NCBI RefSeq assembly: GCF_000423465.1
Contig: NZ_AUIA01000012.1
Location: 62,001 to 126,000, forward strand
Length of the DNA: 64,000 bases
DNA from: Propionicicella superfundia DSM 22317
GTDB taxonomy: Bacteria; Actinomycetota; Actinomycetes; Propionibacteriales; Propionibacteriaceae
Direction of reading: 5' to 3'
Of the stretch, positions 1 to 7,395 are shown piece by piece. Both the position numbers and the translations under genes were made by a program. Every line of letters begins with the position of its first letter. The stretch's first letter is position 1. The notes beneath the pieces were generated by a model, which worked only from the letters and a program-made list of their open reading frames with translations, was not told the DNA's origin and made no database searches.

Positions 1-439
1 ACGTCAGACCCGTCAGAGACGCCGTCGGGCTGCCGTCGAGGTAGATCGTGAAGCGCAGCGCGGCGAACACGTCGTCGGTCACCGGATCGGGATCGTAGAG
101 CTGGATCGACAGGTCGCCGGCCACGCCGGGGTCACGATTGAGCACCGTGGCGTCGAACACGACGGGATCGGTCTCCGACAGCGCGGTCCCGGAGGTGAGC
201 GACAGGACGACCGCCGTGGCCCGCGTGTCGGCGTCCTGCAGCACGTCGTCGTCGTCGTGGATCGCGATGTCGAACCTGTTCGGGTTGCCGACGCCGGAGC
301 CCGGCGAGCCCGTGCCGAGGTTGACGACGGCATGGTCGGTGAACGCCGCGCTCGTGCTCGCGACGCCGAGGACGATCAGGGCCGAGGCCGCCAGGACGAG
401 GCGCGTCACACCGCGGGGACGATGGGTCTTGTCGGTCAT
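1..439 (-). CDS. SipW-type signal peptide secreted protein, 3'-truncated by window edge
   Basis: Reading from ATG at 439 gives an open frame of 146 codons that runs off the window at base 1, so the C-terminus is missing. The N-terminus has basic residues, a hydrophobic segment ending in STSAAFTD, then a region with NPNRFDIAI. This is the pattern of SipW-dependent (TasA/camelysin-like) signal peptides and matches the two genes upstream, which carry AAAFTD or AAAITD and NRFNIQV or NTFDIMV. The start overlaps the stop of the upstream gene by 4 bases (ATGA), so the two are translationally coupled. A surface or filament subunit is inferred from the family. The dedicated signal peptidase, if present, would lie beyond the left edge. 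Confidence 0.72.
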   Translation of the reverse strand, partial: MTDKTHRPRGVTRLVLAASALIVLGVASTSAAFTDHAVVNLGTGSPGSGVGNPNRFDIAIHDDDDVLQDADTRATAVVLSLTSGTALSETDPVVFDATVLNRDPGVAGDLSIQLYDPDPVTDDVFAALRFTIYLDGSPTASLTGLT

Positions 440-1056
440 GCGCTGGTCCCCTCGAAGTGGAATTGCACATCGGTGCTGGCGAGCTGCCACCGGTTGTCCA
501 CCGAATCGGGCAGTTCGATCACGACGTCCAGCAGCAGGTGGTCGCCCGAACTCACCGGGTGCGACCACGTATAGCTGGTCAGGTCGGGGGCGGGAACCCG
601 GTCGAAGAGCACCGTGCTGCCGTCGCGGACCGTGAAGAGAAGCTGGTCGTAGAGTTCGACGAAGTTCCCGGTCGCCGGGTCGGTCTCGGACCCACGTGGC
701 TGGGGGTCGGAGATGGTCAGCGTCATGTGACTCGCCAGGCGGGGGCTCGCGTTCTTGGCGGCCACGCGCACGTCGAGCGAGCTGCCCGGGGCCATCACGA
801 TGTCCGTGTCGCCGTTGGCGAGCCTGATGCGGAAGGGCTCGACGTCGCCTTGCTCCCAGACGTCCTCGGCGGGTGTCCAGGTTCGCGTGCCCGCCTGGCC
901 CGCGACCATGATGTCGAAGGTGTTCGACGATCCGTCCAGCACCACGTCGACGTCGCTGCGATCAGTGATCGCCGCGGCTGTCAGCAGCGCCCCGACGGCG
1001 ATGATGCTCCCGGCGGCGGCCGTCAGTCGGCGCCAGCCTGTCCATGACCTGCTCAT
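436..1056 (-). CDS. SipW-type signal peptide secreted protein (206 aa)
   Basis: The second of three tandem genes for TasA-like secreted proteins. The N-terminus has Arg residues, a hydrophobic stretch of about 18 residues ending LLTAAAITD, then NTFDIMV, the same arrangement as its neighbours. The rest is beta-rich without Cys, and no catalytic motif is visible. ATG at 1056 is preceded by GAGAGGGG at good spacing. It overlaps the downstream gene by 4 bases and is separated from the upstream gene by a strong hairpin (1097-1137). A minor subunit or accessory surface protein is inferred only from family and context. Confidence 0.72.
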   Translation of the reverse strand: MSRSWTGWRRLTAAAGSIIAVGALLTAAAITDRSDVDVVLDGSSNTFDIMVAGQAGTRTWTPAEDVWEQGDVEPFRIRLANGDTDIVMAPGSSLDVRVAAKNASPRLASHMTLTISDPQPRGSETDPATGNFVELYDQLLFTVRDGSTVLFDRVPAPDLTSYTWSHPVSSGDHLLLDVVIELPDSVDNRWQLASTDVQFHFEGTSA

Positions 1057-1086
1057 GGTCGCGTTCCCCTCTCTGCGGATTCGCGT

Positions 1087-1137
1087 CGCCTCTCATGAGG
1101 CGGTCCTGGGCGGGGGCCACCTGCCCAGGACCGCCTC
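1087..1137 (-). promoter_or_regulatory. Attenuator-like alternative hairpins between the two secreted-protein genes
   Basis: A perfect 15-bp stem (1097-1111 with 1123-1137, 11-base loop) lies 14 bases after the stop at 1152. The arm nearest the downstream gene contains CGCCTC in the RNA. This can alternatively pair with GAGGCG just beyond it (1087-1092), forming a second, mutually exclusive 6-bp hairpin. No U-run follows, so this may be an attenuator, a processing site or a 3'-stabilising stem rather than a classical terminator. It could set a higher level for the promoter-proximal gene than for the two downstream ones. Confidence 0.5.
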
Positions 1138-1151
1138 GGGAGGAGGCTGGC

Positions 1152-1781
1152 TCAGGGAGCGACGGACGTCGCGTCGAAGTGCGCCTGAACGTAGGACACC
1201 TGGCCCTGCAGCGCGTTGTTCGCCGCTTCGCTGCCCTGGTCGGGCAGGGTGATCGCCACCGTGAGGACGCCACCGTCACCGGTGACCCAGGTGCCGAGGT
1301 CGTAGTTGACGACCGTGTCCTGGTCCACGTTCGTCACCAGCGGGGTGCCGTCGAGCTCGATCGTGTAGCGCAGCGCGGCCGCGATCTCCGCATCGGACGT
1401 GTAGCCCGGGCGGTCCTGCAGAGAGAAGGCGATGGCGGCGCTCAGCACGGGGCTCTCGTTGCGGAACGGGATGTCCACCGTGACCGTGTCCCCGGGGGTG
1501 ATGAGGTCGGCGCCGGGCACCTTGATGTTGACGCCCTCCGTGGTGTTGGCCTCCTGCCACTCACCCGGGATCGGCGTGCCGTCGGCCGCAGTGTTGACGA
1601 CCTGGATGTTGAACCTGTTGTTGCCGCCGATGCCGGAGTCGTCGGTCCCGTTGCCCAGGTTCAGGTTTGCGAAGTCGGTGAACGCGGCGGCGGTGGCCAG
1701 TGCTGCCACCGCCACGAGGGTGCCGACCGCAGCGAGCAGGCGATTCAGCCCCCGCTTCCGATTGCGCCGTTGGTTGATCAT
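1152..1781 (-). CDS. SipW-type signal peptide secreted protein, promoter-proximal (209 aa)
   Basis: The first gene of the three-gene locus. I chose ATG at 1781 because AAAAGGGGAGCAGCA precedes it; an in-frame start at 1823 has no such site. The N-terminus is very basic, followed by a hydrophobic segment ending ALATAAAFTD and then NRFNIQV, the hallmark of SipW-dependent, TasA-like exported proteins. The mature part is Asp/Thr/Val-rich and Cys-free, as expected of a beta-sandwich matrix or filament subunit. A hairpin directly after its stop suggests that it is expressed more than the downstream pair. Function is inferred from the signal-peptide type and from the gene cluster. Confidence 0.72.
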   Translation of the reverse strand: MINQRRNRKRGLNRLLAAVGTLVAVAALATAAAFTDFANLNLGNGTDDSGIGGNNRFNIQVVNTAADGTPIPGEWQEANTTEGVNIKVPGADLITPGDTVTVDIPFRNESPVLSAAIAFSLQDRPGYTSDAEIAAALRYTIELDGTPLVTNVDQDTVVNYDLGTWVTGDGGVLTVAITLPDQGSEAANNALQGQVSYVQAHFDATSVAP

Positions 1782-2130
1782 TGCTGCTCCCCTTTTATTT
1801 CTCGATGACGATAGGCGGGCCACGAGGGCTTGCCGTCACGCGAACGGATTCGGGAGCGAAGCGACCCGCAGGACGGTTGCAGGTGTCCAGGACATCGCTG
1901 CTCGGCCCTTTGTGAGGCTTCTGTTCGTTGGCTCCCGATCGGGTGTCATTGTCAAGCGCATCCCCCCGCACTCACCGTGCAGGCCCCCGAACATTGAGTG
2001 CAGCTCGGAGGACCATGAGTGCGTGGGCGGCGCTGTGAGGCGGTTGTGTGAGCGGAACCTCGATGGGCGTTGAGTGCCCTCTCCCCGTCGCCCATCGGCC
2101 TCCTTTTCCGGCGTGAACCACGAACGACGC
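1782..2130. promoter_or_regulatory. Intergenic region with four TGAGTGC heptamers
   Basis: The 349 bases between the LuxR-type regulator and the secreted-protein genes hold no convincing gene. The heptamer TGAGTGC occurs at 1995-2001, 2016-2022 and 2071-2077, and in inverted orientation (GCACTCA) at 1968-1974. The promoter of the leftward secreted-protein genes must lie here, so these are candidate regulator-binding sites. I did not find a clear -35/-10 pair. Confidence 0.35.
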
Positions 2131-4653
2131 TCAGAGCTGAACCGAGCGGAAATCGTCGCGTCCGGCCAGGCGGAGCTTCTTCAGCGAGCGGTGGACGTGG
2201 TTCTCGATGGTTCTCCGACTGACCCCCAGCAGGGTGGCGACCTCCTGGTTGCTGCGCCCCTCCGCCACGAGACGGACGATCTCCTTCTCACGGCCCGAGA
2301 GAACAGTCGTCCGGCGATGGTGTGTCAAGGTCGCCAGCCACTGAGAGAGGTCCTCGCCGACCAGGTCGGCCCGCTCGCGCTCACCGAGAGGTGCCTCTCC
2401 CCGCTTCCGGCGTTCGCCGTCCACGAAGTCCAGCACGGCTGCCGCCAGCGGGGGGGACACGCTCAGCGGCGCGTCACGCGCAGCGTCCGTCACCGCTGCG
2501 AGGTCGCCACCGGCCAGAGCCTCCTGGACCGCGACGATCCGCGCCATCAGCGGTGCCGGGCGAACGTCCGCCACGGCCCGGATCGCCTCGATCTGCCGCG
2601 GGCTCGGGATCGCCGAGAGCTGGCTCCAGACCACCAGCGCATTGTGCAGGCGGCCCTCACGGGCGAGCCGCTCACCCTCGCTCCAGATCAGATCGTCGGC
2701 CTCCTCGTCCCTGGCGTCGAGCCGTGACAGGTGCGCCCTCGCCATCTCGCGCGGGGCATCGACCGTCCTCAGATGGGTGACCGGGAGGCGCTCCAGCTCC
2801 TCGGCGAGGAGGCGGCTCGCCCCGGCGCTCTCGTCGTTCATCGTGTGCGCCGCCGCGAGGATCAGGAGGTGCTGGTAGAACCCGCTTCCGACCGGTCCCG
2901 CCGGTCCGAGACGAAGCACCGCGAAGACCAGCGAGCCGGCCGCTTCGTTCATGCCCATCGCGACCAGACTCTGCGCCAGGCCGACCGCATAGACCCGGAT
3001 ACCGGTCTGGTCGAGGTCGTCCAGAGCCTGCGCGAGGCGCTCCCGGCTCGCCGAGAAGGACTCGTGCACGCGCCCGAGGGCGAGCAGCACCTTGTGGTAC
3101 ACCCCGTCGAGGAAGGTGCACATGTCGCCGAGAACCCATTCGGGACGCAAGGCCGGATCCGACAGGCGCAGGGCCAGATCGAATCGTCCGGATTCGTGCA
3201 GCGCGGTCGCTTCGAGCACATAGCCCAGGGAGCGCGTCGGCTCCTCGGCCGCCGCCGACAGCGGAATGACGGAGGCCAGGTCGGCATCGCCCTGCGGCGT
3301 CGGCGCCGACGCGAGGACGGCGCGGACGATCGCGTTCACCCTCTCGATCGGCCCGTCGTCGTCCTGATTCTGGGCGGCGAAGTCCTCCCACTCGGGGGTG
3401 TCCTCACCGAGCCATTTGATCCAGCGCACCTGCAGCAGGCGGAATCTCTCCGTCAGGCCCGCGTCTCCGTGCTCCCGCGTCGAGGAGAAGACCTCGCGGG
3501 CCAGCTCTCTCGTCGGACGCTGCAGGAGGATCCCGAGATAGTCGACGGCGTCCTCGACGCTGCGCGAGCGCCGCCACCGGTCGCGCGCCTCGACCTCCTG
3601 GCGGTGCGAGACGTCCTGGACCATCGTCATGATCTCGAGCGCCCGCCTGCGGAACTCGCCGCGGTGCTCGGCGTCGGGCGACAGCAGCAGACCGAGCAGG
3701 TCGGGCGGTCCACCGATCCGGTCGCCGGCGGCGCCTGCACCGAGGTCCAGCCCTTCGGTGTCCGACTCGACCGCCCGGGAGCGCAGCGCAGCGGCGAGGG
3801 CGGGCGGGCTCACCGACATCACCGTGTGGGGAGGTCTGCCGTGTGCGATCACCCGATGTCTCCGCACCAGCCGCTCCAGGGCTTCGGGAGGGATCAGGTC
3901 GGACAGCTCCGACGGGCTGGCCGGCCCCATCACCGACAGCGCCACGAGCCCGCTCACGTCCGAGGCGGACAGCCGCGCGCAGAGCAGGTGGGCGACAGGA
4001 TCCAACGGGATCGCCGAGACGTCTCCGGTCAGGCTCCACACGCCGTCCTCCAGCCGGATCACGTCGGCGACCCGACCGGCGTCGAGGACGGCTGCCGCGA
4101 CCGAAGGAAGCCCGGCCGACTGCGCCAGGAGCGACGAGACCAGACGGGCCTCCACCGGCCCACCGAGTCTCTCCTCGACATGAGCCATCATCTCGGAGTA
4201 CCCCATGGCAGGCACCCGGATCTCGGCCGGCCCACGGCTCGCCACCAGTCTGCCCAGATGCGGATCCCCATGACGCACCAGGTCGAGCGCCGTCGTGGCG
4301 ACCAGCAGGGCGTGTCCACGCCGCAGTGTGCGGGACAACTGCTCGACGGCACCCGGGCTGAACTCGCTGAGGTCCTCGACGAGGACCACGGCGCGCCCGC
4401 CGGGGCGCGGCACATCGATGTCGCGTTCGGCTCGCCCCGGCCTCTGCGCGGCGCGAGGCGTCGCTCCGGCCGTCCCGTTGCCCATGTCGTCCAGGTCCAG
4501 TTGACGAGTCACGAACCCCTGGGCCTCTGCGACCCCCGCGACCTGACGCAGGAGGGCGGATCCTTGAAACCCGTCGTCGCACCGGATGAGGACGTCCCTG
4601 CCGGACTCCAGCCAGCGCACCGCGGTTATCGACGGGCTCAGCTCATCGCTCAT
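2131..4653 (-). CDS. LuxR-type (LAL-like) transcriptional regulator with degenerate P-loop ATPase domain
   Basis: A large regulator of 840 residues from ATG at 4653 (MSDELSPS), preceded by GGAGGG at a loose spacing; the frame is open for 66 more codons upstream. The C-terminal ~60 residues are a LuxR HTH (LSGREKEIVRLVAEGRSNQE, then RRTIENHVHRSLKKL). The N-terminal third has a STAND/MalT-like NTPase layout: a position corresponding to Walker A reads IRCDDGFQGSALLRQV instead of GxxxxGK[ST], while a Walker-B-like AVVLVEDL remains. The middle is helical, TPR-like. ATP binding is therefore doubtful. It is co-oriented with and directly upstream of the secreted-protein genes, so regulation of that locus is a reasonable inference. 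Confidence 0.75.
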   Translation of the reverse strand: MSDELSPSITAVRWLESGRDVLIRCDDGFQGSALLRQVAGVAEAQGFVTRQLDLDDMGNGTAGATPRAAQRPGRAERDIDVPRPGGRAVVLVEDLSEFSPGAVEQLSRTLRRGHALLVATTALDLVRHGDPHLGRLVASRGPAEIRVPAMGYSEMMAHVEERLGGPVEARLVSSLLAQSAGLPSVAAAVLDAGRVADVIRLEDGVWSLTGDVSAIPLDPVAHLLCARLSASDVSGLVALSVMGPASPSELSDLIPPEALERLVRRHRVIAHGRPPHTVMSVSPPALAAALRSRAVESDTEGLDLGAGAAGDRIGGPPDLLGLLLSPDAEHRGEFRRRALEIMTMVQDVSHRQEVEARDRWRRSRSVEDAVDYLGILLQRPTRELAREVFSSTREHGDAGLTERFRLLQVRWIKWLGEDTPEWEDFAAQNQDDDGPIERVNAIVRAVLASAPTPQGDADLASVIPLSAAAEEPTRSLGYVLEATALHESGRFDLALRLSDPALRPEWVLGDMCTFLDGVYHKVLLALGRVHESFSASRERLAQALDDLDQTGIRVYAVGLAQSLVAMGMNEAAGSLVFAVLRLGPAGPVGSGFYQHLLILAAAHTMNDESAGASRLLAEELERLPVTHLRTVDAPREMARAHLSRLDARDEEADDLIWSEGERLAREGRLHNALVVWSQLSAIPSPRQIEAIRAVADVRPAPLMARIVAVQEALAGGDLAAVTDAARDAPLSVSPPLAAAVLDFVDGERRKRGEAPLGERERADLVGEDLSQWLATLTHHRRTTVLSGREKEIVRLVAEGRSNQEVATLLGVSRRTIENHVHRSLKKLRLAGRDDFRSVQL

Positions 4654-4742
4654 GTCTGCGTGGGCCCTCCGTGCACCCGCCGTGCCTCGTCGGGCCGGCC
4701 ATGGCGCCCCTTCCGCCGAGCGGCTCCGCATCGGTTCGGGGC

Positions 4743-4811
4743 AAGGTCGGCAAGTGCCGCTTGAGGGTCGGGGGACCCTTGCCGGGGGGCCAAGTGACCC
4801 TTGCCGACCTT
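4743..4811. repeat. 12-bp perfect inverted repeat
   Basis: AAGGTCGGCAAG at 4743-4754 is repeated in inverted orientation at 4800-4811, with 45 bases between the arms. The interval also contains two related copies of ACCCTTGCCG. It lies about 90-160 bases upstream of the regulator start, so it may be an operator pair or part of a structured leader. Confidence 0.4.
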
Positions 4812-5152
4812 CTGAGGTCCAGCCGCGTATCGCCAAGGTTGTCGTCCGCACGACCGATGGGAGGACACCGCCGCTGCTTCCAACCTGCGCATCGACACGC
4901 CAGGGAGAACCAGTAATAACGGTAGCCAGAGCCGGGATATCGGAGTACGACCCGTGAGCGAAGCGCGGCCTTTTGAGCGCGTTTCTGATCGATTCACCAT
5001 CCGAAACCTCCCAATTGAGTATGCCCTCATATCACAGTGAGTAATCATACCGGTATCTTCCGAGTCGATCGAACCGCCACCCCCCTCACGAACGACTCTG
5101 CCGTGCCGCGTATCCGCGTGATCCCAACAATTCTGCGCATCTTCGACCAGTA

Positions 5153-5196
5153 GGTGAATTGACCAGGTGAATGACATGGTGAAGTGAGTAGTGAAT
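5153..5196. repeat. Four iteron-like GGTGAAT repeats at 12-13 bp spacing
   Basis: GGTGAAT occurs at 5153 and 5166, GGTGAA at 5178 and AGTGAAT at 5190, giving steps of 13, 12 and 12 bases. The spacing is close to helical phase and the sequence sits in the AT-rich part of the gap. The array resembles a multi-site protein-binding array. No protein can be assigned. Confidence 0.35.
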
Positions 5197-5431
5197 TTCC
5201 GGAAGGTCTTTCCAAATATCCTCCCGGCTCAGTAGGCGCGCCGGTCTCCTCGACCAGGGCCGGCGCAGACCGCGAGCGATGCCGTGAACCGCGGTGGCGC
5301 GAACTCGCGCAGCTTGCCACAACCGGGATCACCGTGCCGACGGGGCTCGAGGCCCGCCGCTGGGACCACGCGCGTCACGCCGCTGCGGCCCTCAGAGAGC
5401 TCGCGCGAGCACGCCGGAGGGCAGGATCTCC

Positions 5432-6607
5432 TCAGCCCTGATCGCGCAGGTACTTCCCGAAATGCGGCACCGTGAAGGAGACCGCGCCCCGGGCGGCGGA
5501 GTAGACGAGTCCCTTCTTGATCAGGCTGTCGCGGGCCGGCGACAGGGACTGCGGCTTACGCCCCAGCCGCCCCGCCACGTCCGCCGACGCCACCGCCCCG
5601 AGGTCGTCGGCGGCGAGCTCCGCCATCGCCCGCAGATAGTCGCGCTCACCGGGCGTGGCCCGCTCGAAGCGGGATCCGAAGAAGCCCACGGCGAGGTCGG
5701 CCTCGGCCTCGGGCGCCCCGGAGCGGACGTCCTCGACCGTGATCGGGGATGCCGCCGCCAGATCCCAGACCACCTTTCCATAGGCCTGGATGAAGTACGG
5801 GTAGCCGCCCGTCAGCTCGTACATCGCGTCGAGCGCCTCCGGCTCGAACGCCGCATCCTCGTTCGCGGCGGGGACGCTCAGCGCGAGATCGGCGGCCGCC
5901 CGGTCGAGCCGGCCGATGCGCTGATACGAGAACAGCCGCTCGCTGTAGGACTTGCTCGCCGAGAGCACGGTCGGCACATGGGGCAGGCCGGCGCCCACCA
6001 CGATCAGCGGCAGTCCCTGCTGCCCCAGTTCGTGACACGCCGCGCACACCGCCGACACGTCGCCGGGCCCCAGATCCTGCATCTCGTCGAGGAACAGCGC
6101 CACCCCCGTGCCATGGTCGGCCGCGAGGCCGGCCACGTCGGTGAACAGCTCCACGAGATCGATCTCGATGTCCCCCGAATCGGCACGGCCCGTTACCAGC
6201 GGCGCGCTGATACCGGCCTGCCACCGCTCCGACGGCTTCGCGCCGGGCCGCGCCTGTCTCTCGACGAACGCCTTGACGGTGCCGAGCACGGCCTGCGCAT
6301 CGGCGTGGCCGAGCTCGCGGATCGCCATGTGGATCGCTGCGCCGAGCGGACGGCGCAGGTCCGCTCCCGGACGCGCCTCCAGCTTGCCCGTGCCCCACCC
6401 CGCCTGCACGGCCGAATAGCGCAACCGGTTCAGCAGCACCGTCTTGCCCACGCCACGGAGCCCCGTGAGGACCAGCGACCGCTCGGGTCGTCCCTGGGCC
6501 ACCCGCTTCAGGACGACATCGAACGCGCGCAGCGTGTCGTCGCGACCCGCCAGTTCCGGCGGACGGGCGCCGGCGCCCGGGGCGTACGGGTTGCGGATCG
6601 GATCCAT
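5432..6607 (-). CDS. Orc1-like AAA ATPase with C-terminal winged helix
   Basis: A 391-residue ATP-binding protein. Walker A is GLRGVGKT near residue 48-55 and Walker B is GVALFLDEMQDL near residue 205. A Cdc6/Orc1-type AAA core is followed by a predicted winged-helix region near the end (ADVAGRLGRKPQSLSPARDS). Such stand-alone ATPases are widespread in Actinobacteria and generally uncharacterised. ATPase activity is likely from the intact motifs, but the partner and role are unknown. It is leftward and shares no operon with neighbours: 79 bases separate it from the FMN reductase gene upstream. Confidence 0.75.
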   Translation of the reverse strand: MDPIRNPYAPGAGARPPELAGRDDTLRAFDVVLKRVAQGRPERSLVLTGLRGVGKTVLLNRLRYSAVQAGWGTGKLEARPGADLRRPLGAAIHMAIRELGHADAQAVLGTVKAFVERQARPGAKPSERWQAGISAPLVTGRADSGDIEIDLVELFTDVAGLAADHGTGVALFLDEMQDLGPGDVSAVCAACHELGQQGLPLIVVGAGLPHVPTVLSASKSYSERLFSYQRIGRLDRAAADLALSVPAANEDAAFEPEALDAMYELTGGYPYFIQAYGKVVWDLAAASPITVEDVRSGAPEAEADLAVGFFGSRFERATPGERDYLRAMAELAADDLGAVASADVAGRLGRKPQSLSPARDSLIKKGLVYSAARGAVSFTVPHFGKYLRDQG

Positions 6608-6686
6608 GCGAGCAATCTATGCGGCTGTCTAGCCGATTCGGCATACATCGGCAGCGAGTCGCAGCGACGCCGTCACCAGGGCGAGG

Positions 6687-7283
6687 TCAGCGACCGAGCA
6701 GCTTCGAGAAGTCCACGACGTCCTCGAACTCGTCGGTGGGCACCCGCCGCGGCAGGCGGTCGAGGAGGTCCAACAGCTCACCGGCCGCCCGGCCGATGCG
6801 CCCGGACAGACCGGTGCTGGTGCTCCCCCAGTCGGCGGTGGCGGCGAAGACCCCCGTCGGAACCGCGATCGCCTTGAGGTAGCGGAACAGGGGCGCCATC
6901 GCCTGGTCGACGACGAGCGAATGCCGCGGGGTACCGCCCGTCGCCGCGAGCAGGACGGGCTTGCCGGCCAGCGTGTCCTCGTCGAGCGCATCGAAGAACA
7001 GCTTGAACAGGCCGGAGTACGACGCATTGAACACCGGCGTCACGACGACGGCCCCGTCGGCGGCGGTCATATCGTCCAGCACACCCCGGAGGGCGGCCGA
7101 CGGGACGCGCGTGAGGAGGTAGTTCGTCAGATCGGTCGCGTGCTCCCGCAACAGCACGCTGGACAGCGTCAGATCCGGCCGGCGCTCGGTGAGTGCTGCG
7201 GCGAGCCGCTCCCCGAGAAGCTGGCTGGACGACGGGACGCTCAGCCCGGCGGTCACGACGACGATGCGGGTCGATTCGGACAT
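6687..7283 (-). CDS. NADPH-dependent FMN reductase (CE1759-like)
   Basis: A 198-residue flavodoxin-fold protein beginning MSESTRIVVVTAGLSVPSSS, with the FMN phosphate-binding loop (TAGLSVPSSSQLL) directly after the first beta strand. The segment VVVTPVFNASYSGLFKLFFD matches the conserved second motif of NADPH-dependent FMN reductases. The product probably supplies reduced flavin in the cytoplasm. The gene is divergent from the penicillin-binding protein gene across 112 bases that must hold both promoters. Assignment to the CE1759 subfamily is from recognition of the sequence pattern and is fairly secure. Confidence 0.85.
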   Translation of the reverse strand: MSESTRIVVVTAGLSVPSSSQLLGERLAAALTERRPDLTLSSVLLREHATDLTNYLLTRVPSAALRGVLDDMTAADGAVVVTPVFNASYSGLFKLFFDALDEDTLAGKPVLLAATGGTPRHSLVVDQAMAPLFRYLKAIAVPTGVFAATADWGSTSTGLSGRIGRAAGELLDLLDRLPRRVPTDEFEDVVDFSKLLGR

Positions 7284-7395
7284 CGCCGACAGTGTACTCA
7301 GCGCACGCCGCCGGACGAGGCACCTGTGCGTGGCCGCATCACGGAGCGGCTGTCAGCCCTGGACGATACCCTCGGAGGACGAAAGGAGTGTCGTC

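Larger units (their letters stand above)
4654..5431. other. 778-bp intergenic region, locally AT-rich, with repeats and no clear gene
   Basis: This gap lies between the LuxR-type regulator and the AAA ATPase. It is unusually AT-rich for this chromosome from about 4940 to 5230. It contains a 12-bp inverted repeat (4743-4811) and a run of GGTGAAT-type repeats (5153-5196). A short rightward frame from GTG 5184 to 5441 has a protein-like C-terminal half (WRELAQLATTG and so on) but a poor start and a run into the 3' end of the ATPase gene. It could be a gene remnant, and I do not call it a gene. Confidence 0.4.

Noticed and set aside
5184-5441. Small rightward gene overlapping the 3' end of the AAA ATPase
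   Set aside because: Only the distal part looks protein-like; the start is poor and it overlaps a real gene convergently. It is kept only as a possible remnant in the gap entry.
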